The notes under the pieces are model-generated. The model was given only the letters and a program-made list of their open reading frames with translations, had not been told where the DNA came from and ran no database searches. A program made the position numbers and the translations under genes. From the NCBI GenBank assembly GCA_934193515.1, contig CAKPVJ010000028.1, positions 1-27,791 on the forward strand: a DNA stretch of 27,791 nucleotides, in the 5' to 3' direction. How positions within the stretch are numbered: the stretch's first letter is position 1; every line of letters starts with the position of its first letter. Source of the stretch: an uncultured Megasphaera sp. (lineage in GTDB: Bacteria; Bacillota; Negativicutes; Veillonellales; Megasphaeraceae). Positions 22,376-27,791 of the stretch are shown piece by piece.

Positions 22376-23842
22376 TCATTTGAGTATCACTGACCAGTAT
22401 CCTTTACGGTGCGTTCCCATGCGTTTTAGATAGCCTTTTTCCTGCAGCTTCTTCGTATGATATTTTATAGTACCAAGGGACAGCGACGTGGCCATCGCAA
22501 TTTCCGATTGCGTGCTGTCTGGTTTCTTTTGGATATATGCTAAAATAGTTTCTTCCTTATCATTTAATGTTACAGGTAGATCCGTTCCAGTTTGGTCAGT
22601 GTTTTTAGTTTGGTTAGCGGTTTGGTCAGTGGTTTGGTCAGTTTTTGGTGTTTGGTCAGTGGTTTGGTCAGTTTTTCGATACAAGTTTACCCGCAAATCG
22701 CCATCAAAATCAAGAATTTCCGGTTCCCTCAGCCCATAATCACGGCAATCCCGCAAAATACGCGGAAAGCCACTGCCCCACTTTTCAATCAGATTCATGT
22801 AAGCAAAAGCATTGGCCAAGGCCCGGTTGCGAATCTTTGAAAATCCTTCTTTCATTTTTTCAGGCGTTACGCCACGCATCAGGCCGCCTGGAGAAGTAAC
22901 TTCCAATCGATCTGAAAAAAGAGCAATCTGAATGGATCCCGGCTCCAAATAATTACGATGTACAAGTGCATTGGCAATTAATTCACGGATACTGTCCGGA
23001 GGCAGTTCATAAATATCCTGTCGATAGACTCCCTGAAATCTAGCACCCATGTTGATTTTTTCAAGCACGTACTGATATGCTTTTTCCACTTGTTCCTGAA
23101 TCGGTGCATCAATTTCCCGTTTATCGATAAAAACGGCTCTATCTTCCGTTTTAAACACAGCACATTGAACAACTGGAGGATACCCAGCCTGATGTGTCAG
23201 CATCGCATATGCATAGGTTGGTATAAGCTGGCCTTTATGTTCAAGCAAAACGCCCCACGAAATGAGCTGATTGACCGTCAACTCTTTGATTTCTTGACGC
23301 TGGAAATCTGATGCTGCATTTTTTTTAGCCGTTTCTCTCATCGAATGGCATAATGCTGCCACATCAGCTTGCCTCACTTTCAGATTTGGAATCGGTTGTT
23401 GGTCGAAAAATTTATTTTTCCCTTCTAAAAGCAATTCCTGCAGCATTGCCTGATCCGCAGGACGCGTTGTTCCAGCCGTCCGGATATAGGTTCCTTTCAC
23501 AAGCCCCTTCTTTTTGATATAATACGGGCGCTGCATTCCTGGCGCAATCTCCAAAATGATAAGCGATTTCCCCTTTACTTCCTGAACAAAAAGATCCGGA
23601 ATAATCATCGGCGCACAGCTATCCGTAACCGCATTAGTAATAGCATCCATCAGTCGAAAAAGGTCGCTCTGGGGAATACCAACAACCTGCATCGTTCCGT
23701 CTTCAATACCAAATACAATCCGCCCGCCATCTCCATTAGCAAAGGCAACAACAGATTTCATATATTTCTGACTGTCTTCCGGAACCATTTCCTTATATTC
23801 TACGTTTTTAGACTCCCCTTGAAGCAATAAATCTTTTTCCAT
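22376..23842 (-). CDS. AlbA_2 (Schlafen-like) ATP-binding transcriptional regulator
   Basis: A 488-residue protein with three parts. Residues 1-130 form the AlbA_2/Schlafen-like domain (ESKNVEYKE, AFANGDGGRIVFGIEDG, GTYIRTAGTTRPAD). Residues about 270-385 are a HATPase_c_4-type C-terminal region (IRELIANALVHRNY, EKWGSGFPRI). Residues about 430-488 are a winged helix (TQSEIAMATSLSLGTIKYHTKKLQEKGYLKRMG). The latter two are joined by a repetitive T/D/Q/K linker at about 389-417. Related proteins are widespread regulators near accessory genes, some acting in phage defence or as ATP-sensing repressors; the target is unknown. AGGAGG precedes the ATG. Confidence 0.85.
   Translation of the reverse strand: MEKDLLLQGESKNVEYKEMVPEDSQKYMKSVVAFANGDGGRIVFGIEDGTMQVVGIPQSDLFRLMDAITNAVTDSCAPMIIPDLFVQEVKGKSLIILEIAPGMQRPYYIKKKGLVKGTYIRTAGTTRPADQAMLQELLLEGKNKFFDQQPIPNLKVRQADVAALCHSMRETAKKNAASDFQRQEIKELTVNQLISWGVLLEHKGQLIPTYAYAMLTHQAGYPPVVQCAVFKTEDRAVFIDKREIDAPIQEQVEKAYQYVLEKINMGARFQGVYRQDIYELPPDSIRELIANALVHRNYLEPGSIQIALFSDRLEVTSPGGLMRGVTPEKMKEGFSKIRNRALANAFAYMNLIEKWGSGFPRILRDCRDYGLREPEILDFDGDLRVNLYRKTDQTTDQTPKTDQTTDQTANQTKNTDQTGTDLPVTLNDKEETILAYIQKKPDSTQSEIAMATSLSLGTIKYHTKKLQEKGYLKRMGTHRKGYWSVILK
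22591..22675 (-). repeat. Short in-frame tandem repeat coding a TDQT linker
   Basis: The minus strand repeats 12-base units close to ACTGACCAAACC (Thr-Asp-Gln-Thr), partly degenerate (NQT, KNTDQT, KTDQT). The unit is a multiple of three, so gain or loss changes linker length without breaking the frame. Confidence 0.8.
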
Positions 23843-23868
23843 CCCTATTGCCGCCTCCTCTCAGACTC

Positions 23869-23897
23869 ATTGTAGCAGATTATAAAATTTCCGACAA
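23869..23897 (-). promoter_or_regulatory. Promoter of the AlbA_2 gene
   Basis: Minus strand TTGTCG (23897-23892), 17-base spacer, TACAAT (23874-23869), with TG one base ahead of the -10. The start codon is 27 bases downstream. Confidence 0.6.
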
Positions 23898-23902
23898 TAA
23901 AG

Positions 23903-23935
23903 CAAGGCCCCCGTACCGCTAGTGCAGGGGGCTTG
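23903..23935 (-). terminator. GC-rich hairpin closing the zinc-ribbon operon
   Basis: The CAAGGCCCCC/GGGGGCTTG arms form a stem of about 9 bp with one bulge. The T tract on the minus strand is weak (GCTTTATT). It sits between the interrupted small ORF and the AlbA_2 promoter. Confidence 0.55.
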
Positions 23936-23959
23936 TCACATAGACACTCATATCATTTT

Positions 23960-24085
23960 TTACCAAAGATAACTAGTACCCGGATTGTCTTCACTGGTTC
24001 TGGAAGCTTCTTTCATAATACGTTCCTTTGTTGCTTCCGGCAAGGCGTCTTCAAAGAAAAAGGTACTTTTACTTCAGTGCTCCAT
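23960..24085 (-). pseudogene. Small ORF interrupted by an early TGA
   Basis: An ATG at 24085 with AGGGAG 8 bases upstream opens a 41-codon frame, but codon 4 is TGA (24076-24074). The rest, from FFFEDALPEATKERIMKEAS to the end ...DNPGTSYLW, looks like a real peptide: charged amphipathic helix, hydrophobic Trp end and TAA stop. It begins 12 bases after the stop of the zinc-ribbon/DUF805 gene, so it was probably the last cistron of that operon. The likeliest reading is a recently broken small gene. The family is not recognised. Confidence 0.45.
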
Positions 24086-24097
24086 ATAATTTTCTCC

Positions 24098-24505
24098 CTA
24101 CCCTAATTTTTGATGTATCGGATCAGGTCCATACTGGTTGGGCCCGATTGTACCCCTTTTAAAATATAAATATAAACATGCCAACGGAATGAATGCTATA
24201 ACAGCAAAATATCCAGGCTTATTTAAATCATGGCTGCGCCGAATGCTTAGCCATGAAAAAACAATAACAAAAACAACCAATGTTAAAACAATGAGAATTC
24301 GAGAAGCTAATAATGCCGCTATTTGAATGGCTAATTGAAGAAGAAAATTGATAAGAAAAGTATACCAAAAATATGGTTTACGATTCATTCGTTTAAAAGA
24401 AGTAACAACAATTGGACTTGCATCTATTAAAGCTGTACCGCACTGGGGACAAAAAGAAAAATTGCCTTCTATTGAAATACCACACTTTGGACATATTTTA
24501 TTCAT
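24098..24505 (-). CDS. Zinc-ribbon DUF805 membrane protein
   Basis: A 135-residue protein. An N-terminal zinc ribbon (Cys5, Cys8, Cys19, Cys22, as CPKC...CPQC) faces the cytoplasm by inference. A DUF805 domain follows, with MNRKPYFW at its start, about three membrane helices (46-66, 68-88, 99-115), the family's RRSHDLNKPGY loop, and the C-terminal GPNQYGPDP. DUF805 proteins are small inner-membrane proteins of unknown role, and few carry a zinc ribbon. The start has GAGGGGG upstream. It is 18 bases downstream of the zinc-ribbon/OB gene on the same strand, so the two are cotranscribed. Confidence 0.82.
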   Translation of the reverse strand: MNKICPKCGISIEGNFSFCPQCGTALIDASPIVVTSFKRMNRKPYFWYTFLINFLLQLAIQIAALLASRILIVLTLVVFVIVFSWLSIRRSHDLNKPGYFAVIAFIPLACLYLYFKRGTIGPNQYGPDPIHQKLG

Positions 24506-24523
24506 TAGGCCACCCCCTCACTG

Positions 24524-25129
24524 TTATTTAACAGATTTTATATCGACTACGATAATATATAAGTTTTTATCTTTATCTGATTTTTTCATACCTAACAAAG
24601 TACCGATAAATTTCACACGTTGACCTTCTTGGAATTTTTTAATCCATTCAGGATGATCTATTGGGATTTCCGAGACTACTATATAAGTTTTTCCATAAGT
24701 CGTTTTTTGACTCAAACAAGCATAATAAGAATCATCCGTCTTTACTCGAGATATTACTTTACCACTTAGTTCAAGATTTTTATTAGCATACTTATCATCA
24801 GCTTTATCTGCATTTTTTATAAAATCATTCGCCATAGTATCTACTACAACAGGAATTGGCTTATTGTGCGGATTTATCTTAAAATATGCGGCTATGCTTA
24901 TAATAATAATTCCTACAAGGCAAACTAAGATAAAAATCCATTTTTCAGACAGTGAAGAAAAAAATTTCCCATTTGAAACAGATTGATGAGTCATCGATGG
25001 ATCAACTTTCCTTGTTTCAATACATATATGATCAGGAATTTTCTTTCCGCAATGACGGCAAAAGTAATCTTCTTTTTTTAAGTTTGCACCACAAAACGGG
25101 CAATAATGAGGACGTGTATTTGTTCCCAT
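24524..25129 (-). CDS. Zinc-ribbon, single-pass membrane protein with OB-fold (tRNA_anti-like) domain
   Basis: A 201-residue protein. The zinc ribbon is Cys10, Cys13, Cys24, Cys27 (CPFC...CRHC). A linker leads to one hydrophobic helix at about 64-83. From about 98 to 201 it resembles the tRNA_anti-like OB fold: a helix of alternating lysine/aspartate/asparagine, then LELSGKVISRV, a beta-rich middle (KTYIVVSEIP), and QRVKFIGTLLG. The OB part would lie outside the membrane. No ligand is known for this membrane-anchored group. It is the first gene of the operon with the zinc-ribbon/DUF805 gene. Confidence 0.78.
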   Translation of the reverse strand: MGTNTRPHYCPFCGANLKKEDYFCRHCGKKIPDHICIETRKVDPSMTHQSVSNGKFFSSLSEKWIFILVCLVGIIIISIAAYFKINPHNKPIPVVVDTMANDFIKNADKADDKYANKNLELSGKVISRVKTDDSYYACLSQKTTYGKTYIVVSEIPIDHPEWIKKFQEGQRVKFIGTLLGMKKSDKDKNLYIIVVDIKSVK

Positions 25130-25170
25130 TCTTTTACCCCCATCCTTCTTAACTAATCTTGAAATCTATT

Positions 25171-25199
25171 TTGTATAAAAGGCATTCTTGATATATAAT
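25171..25199 (+). promoter_or_regulatory. Promoter of the secreted protein gene
   Basis: TTGTAT (25171-25176), 17-base spacer, TATAAT (25194-25199), 46 bases before the start at 25245. Confidence 0.65.
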
Positions 25200-25244
25200 A
25201 TAAGCAACCAATTTGCAATATTCATTCATAAGGAGATGCTACAG

Positions 25245-25604
25245 ATGAAGAAATTTTCAATTGTACTTCTTTGCTTGATATTTTGTGCAGTTCCTTCCTT
25301 TGCGGCTTCGTGGAGACTTATCAGTTCTGACTCTGGCATACGTTGCTCAGTCGATGTAGATGGAATTCAGCGTCACGGTAGATATGGAATGGCATGGATT
25401 CGTTCTATATACCCAAATGGGGATCGTGATTATTCAAGAGTCGTATTAAACGACCAAACAAAAGAGTTTTTTCTTGCAGATATGCTTAAATTTAATAAGC
25501 AAGGACAATTATTAGAAAAAATCCATTTTTCTCATCCTCATCTTGATAGAATTGATAGTCTCGGAGTTATTCGATATGTCCATGCGCTTATTTGGCCGCG
25601 ATAA
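25245..25604 (+). CDS. Small secreted protein, possibly surface-adhesin E-like
   Basis: A 119-residue protein with a clear signal peptide (MKKF, hydrophobic core to about residue 17, likely cut after PSFA at 20). The mature part starts SWRLISSDSG and has alternating beta-strand character with WIRSIYPNGDRDYSRVVLN. The layout recalls the Adhesin_E-like domain (W near the N-terminus, a later W in a xxxWxR/K strand, many short strands), but the match is weak. The start at 25245 is chosen because AAGGAGA lies 8 bases upstream and the signal peptide begins there; the in-frame start at 25188 has neither. It is monocistronic and converges on the next minus gene. Confidence 0.65.
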   Translation: MKKFSIVLLCLIFCAVPSFAASWRLISSDSGIRCSVDVDGIQRHGRYGMAWIRSIYPNGDRDYSRVVLNDQTKEFFLADMLKFNKQGQLLEKIHFSHPHLDRIDSLGVIRYVHALIWPR

Positions 25605-25621
25605 TAAGATCCGCAGTTATG

Positions 25622-26230
25622 TTATGACTTTTTCATAACATATTTATTATAGACAATAGAACCAACTAAAGATAGTATGCCTATCGCAATACCAACAAGG
25701 CTAATAGCCGGATGAATGTATATTCTGAATGAAGAATTCGGATGCAATAAAAAACTAACTTCAGGGACAAAGAACGATGCAAGAACCCAAGGGACGATAT
25801 GATGGCGTTGCGTTAATCCCCAATATTTTAATGAGAAAGCAAAAGGAATTACACCGAACAGTGTAAATAGCGATGCATAGCCAATAAAAGTGCCAATACT
25901 ATGAGTAAACATTGCTGCCGTACGTTTTGGTGCTAAAAGTAAAAAAACAATTATCTCGAAAACTGAAATGATAATGGATATTTTATTTTTCTCAAAAAAA
26001 GATTTAGATTGTTTAGGCTGGCTAAAAGTCACTGTAGAAATATTTGAACCAGAAGCCGTCTCATTTGATTGTAAATCATATCCACACTTGGCACAAAACT
26101 TTGCAGATGGACTAATAGGATATCCACACTGAGGACAAATTTTTTCTTGTGTAACTTTCTTTCCACATTGCCCACAAAAAAGATCATTCGAATCTAACTT
26201 AGCACCACAATATCTACAGTAAATGCTCAT
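25622..26230 (-). CDS. Membrane protein with two zinc ribbons
   Basis: A 202-residue protein with two consecutive zinc ribbons (Cys5/8/19/22 and Cys32/35/46/49; CRYC...CGQC, CPQC...CAKC), a polar linker, and four predicted membrane helices (about 84-100, 112-136, 146-162, 172-194). No enzymatic motif is visible. The ATG at 26230 is preferred over 26248 because AAAGGG is about 10 bases upstream. It is divergent from the coiled-coil gene, whose start is only 46 bases away, so the two share a control region. The function is unknown. Confidence 0.75.
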   Translation of the reverse strand: MSIYCRYCGAKLDSNDLFCGQCGKKVTQEKICPQCGYPISPSAKFCAKCGYDLQSNETASGSNISTVTFSQPKQSKSFFEKNKISIIISVFEIIVFLLLAPKRTAAMFTHSIGTFIGYASLFTLFGVIPFAFSLKYWGLTQRHHIVPWVLASFFVPEVSFLLHPNSSFRIYIHPAISLVGIAIGILSLVGSIVYNKYVMKKS

Positions 26231-26276
26231 GATAAACAGCCCTTTCATATAATTATTCTAATCAGGAAGTGATACT

Positions 26277-26708
26277 ATGAGTAAACATACAGAATCAATC
26301 ATTATAGCACTCATCGCTGCCGCTATTCTAGGTGGCTATCATTACATCTACGTGCCACATCTTATTGCTCAGGCAAAACATGAACAATCTATAATTGATA
26401 ATAAAAAAATCAATATGCTAGAAAGTGAGATTTCTAATTTGCGGTCCGAGAATGAAAATATAAAATCTGACAAAAAAGATACCGAATCAAGACTCGCAGA
26501 AGTACAAGAACAATATGCCAATACAGCTCAGTATTATGATTCAGACATAGATGATATAAATGATAAAATCGATGCTCAAGAAGATGAGTTAAGGAATCTT
26601 AAAGATAAATACAATGATACCGAACAAAAAAGATATGATAAAGAATTTGATGATTGGCTAAATGACAAACGTGATTTTCCGCCAGATTATCCCGACTATG
26701 AATACTAA
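26277..26708 (+). CDS. Membrane-anchored coiled-coil protein
   Basis: A 143-residue protein. One N-terminal hydrophobic helix (about 8-27, IIIALIAAAILGGYHYIYV) is followed by a long, strongly charged coiled coil (about 40-125) with heptad-like leucine and isoleucine spacing, and an acidic, proline/tyrosine-rich tail (FPPDYPDYEY). No enzymatic motif is visible. The ATG is preceded by AGGAAG. It resembles a spacer or tether reaching from the membrane. The family is not recognised. Confidence 0.75.
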   Translation: MSKHTESIIIALIAAAILGGYHYIYVPHLIAQAKHEQSIIDNKKINMLESEISNLRSENENIKSDKKDTESRLAEVQEQYANTAQYYDSDIDDINDKIDAQEDELRNLKDKYNDTEQKRYDKEFDDWLNDKRDFPPDYPDYEY

Positions 26709-26756
26709 CAACAATTTACAATTTTCTGAACAGATAAATATCGCATACTGTCATTC

Positions 26757-27065
26757 TCATTTACTATCTCTAAAACAACAGATAATGCCTACGATGTATA
26801 AGGTGAACATAAATAAGCATGTCGGAATAATCCACCAAACAGAAGTCTTGGTATCCCGGAATCTACGTACAATCAGTAAAATAATGCTTATAAGAGAAAA
26901 TAAAAAGATAACTGCAATGATAGTTCTCGGTAATCCGCTCAAGCCAGGCGTTTTCACTAAAGCACCACTAAAAATATTAACAATCAGCATGATAAGAAAA
27001 CGTGGAATGTAGGCTGATTTTTTAATTCTCCCAGAGAAGCTAATTATTCCGTTCGATACATTCAT
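26757..27065 (-). CDS. Short DUF805 membrane protein
   Basis: A 102-residue protein with the DUF805 plan: FSGRIKKSAY at the start, three to four membrane helices, and the RRFRDTKTSVWW loop at 67-78 that corresponds to the RRLHDxxKSGWW family loop. It is shorter at the C-terminus than usual and lacks the PGPNxYGPDP tail seen in the 24098-24505 protein. The start at 27065 has AGGAGG 7 bases upstream; an in-frame GTG further upstream overlaps that ribosome binding site. It is 33 bases after the secreted protein gene and probably cotranscribed with it. Confidence 0.75.
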   Translation of the reverse strand: MNVSNGIISFSGRIKKSAYIPRFLIMLIVNIFSGALVKTPGLSGLPRTIIAVIFLFSLISIILLIVRRFRDTKTSVWWIIPTCLFMFTLYIVGIICCFRDSK

Positions 27066-27098
27066 AAGAATACCTCCTATCACAATCAGTTAAACAAA

Positions 27099-27566
27099 CT
27101 ATATCTCGATTTTTCCTTCATTTCGAAGATTAACCACTAAGTCTAAGCATTTTTTCAAAGGTGTCCCTTCTTTTACCGGATAAAAATCTCCTATTTTAGA
27201 AGAATGATAAATGACTTTATGAGATTGTAAATTAATCTTTTCGTATTCAATAACTCTGCCCTGTGGATTTGCAGTATCAGCTTTAATAACAATGAGACGA
27301 TAAATATGTTCAATAGGAATTTGACGTTCACGAATGCCAATAGTGAACATGACGCTATTTTCTCCTAAATCTCTAATATGATAAAGCGTTTGATCAAACA
27401 AGAATATTTTCTTAGGTGATGATGCGATATATTTCCAAGTGGGATTCCCTGGCAAAAAAGCAGACACAGGTATAATTGAAACAGCTATCAAGAAAAAAAG
27501 TGCAATAAATACTCGCTTCATCGGTACCGACAAAAACCATATGAATCTATTTGCCCATTGTTTCAT
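27099..27566 (-). CDS. Secreted or membrane-anchored protein of unknown function
   Basis: A 155-residue protein. Basic residues (MKQWANRF ... MKRVF) precede a hydrophobic segment at about 18-36 that is a signal peptide or anchor, possibly cut after PVSA. The rest, NPTWKYIASSPKK onward, is beta-rich: FLFDQTLYHI, SVMFTIGIRE, RVIEYEKINLQ, KVIYHSSKI. The N-terminal WKYIAS and this strand pattern resemble the secreted protein at 25245-25604 in style, but homology is not established. GGAGGCGG precedes the ATG at 27566. It is first of a two-gene unit with the short DUF805 gene. Confidence 0.65.
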   Translation of the reverse strand: MKQWANRFIWFLSVPMKRVFIALFFLIAVSIIPVSAFLPGNPTWKYIASSPKKIFLFDQTLYHIRDLGENSVMFTIGIRERQIPIEHIYRLIVIKADTANPQGRVIEYEKINLQSHKVIYHSSKIGDFYPVKEGTPLKKCLDLVVNLRNEGKIEI

Positions 27567-27773
27567 AAAACCGCCTCCATCAACTCTTTACCTACTCATA
27601 TATTTCAATATATTACTGATAATAAACATTGAACTGCCTTTTCTAGCCTCCAATCATTGCCGCATAATTTTCCGCTCAGCTATAAATGCCTTTTTCGTAA
27701 TCAAAATTTTTTCAATGGCGGATTTACAATCTAAGTGCAACAATAACTTGAAATAAAAATGACACATGGATCT

Positions 27774-27783
27774 CTGCTATAAT
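27774..27783 (+). promoter_or_regulatory. Extended -10 promoter pointing out of the window
   Basis: CTGCTATAAT (27774-27783): a perfect -10 (27778-27783) with TGn just ahead. No -35 is found at 16-18 bases. A plus-strand gene is expected past the right edge. The stretch 27567-27770 shows nothing else recognisable. Confidence 0.5.
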
Positions 27784-27791
27784 GGTGTTTG

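Noticed and set aside
22591..22675. CRISPR-like repeat
   Set aside because: The units are 12 bases, contiguous without spacers, and in frame inside a coding gene.
24074..24076. Selenocysteine at the in-frame TGA
   Set aside because: No convincing bacterial SECIS hairpin follows the TGA; only a weak AAAAG/CTTTT pairing is present, and a codon-4 Sec in this peptide would be unprecedented.
27748..27783. A full promoter TTGAAA ... TATAAT
   Set aside because: The gap between the boxes is 24 bases, too long; only the extended -10 is kept.
1..27791. tRNA genes, insertion sequences, prophage genes or attachment sites
   Set aside because: None was recognised: no transposase or integrase reading frame, no tRNA-like cloverleaf with a TTCGA arm in the gaps, and no target-site duplication at the island edges.

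Overview
The window reads as a bacterial chromosome segment from the Bacillota. The best guess is a Negativicutes member (Megasphaera/Veillonella-like). This rests on the conserved Bacillota order (YaaO-like decarboxylase, tmk, holB, ricT, trmN6-like, rsmI, metG, tatD), strong AGGAGG ribosome binding sites, sigma-A type promoters, and several peptidases suited to an amino-acid fermenter. The genus is not proven by anything seen here.

Layout. Positions 1-260 hold the leader of a ribosomal RNA operon pointing left out of the window (two strong promoters and a boxA-like site). gyrA (457-2928, minus) lies just upstream of it and is closed off by its own terminator. From 3.0 to 9.4 kb come three unrelated-fold metallopeptidases (two M20, one M18) around an EF-G-like GTPase. 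From 9.6 to 11.5 kb an old-yellow-enzyme flavoprotein (minus) stands back to back with mntP (plus), a manganese exporter preceded by a textbook promoter, a yybP-ykoY manganese riboswitch and its terminator. From 11.6 to 20.9 kb runs a long minus-strand housekeeping series: Nudix hydrolase, Orn/Lys/Arg decarboxylase and tmk, then after a terminator and a new promoter holB, ricT, trmN6-like, rsmI, metG, tatD and a TIGR04076 protein. Many of these genes abut or overlap. Between tmk and holB, where Bacillus carries yaaQ/yaaR, only a possible C-terminal scrap of a YaaR-like gene remains. pdxK (21.1-21.9 kb, plus) is transcribed away from the PLP-enzyme operon.

Right of 22 kb the character changes. 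There is a Schlafen/AlbA_2-type ATP-binding regulator with a repetitive linker, whose 3' side carries a multi-hairpin, terminated RNA candidate. Then comes an AT-rich accessory stretch (23.9-27.6 kb) of small envelope-type proteins. Three have N-terminal CxxC...CxxC zinc ribbons fused to different membrane or OB modules, two carry DUF805 domains, two are secreted, one is a membrane-anchored coiled coil, and one small ORF is interrupted by an in-frame TGA. This cluster is the part least explained by known pathways and the best candidate for something undescribed, although no function can be assigned from sequence alone.
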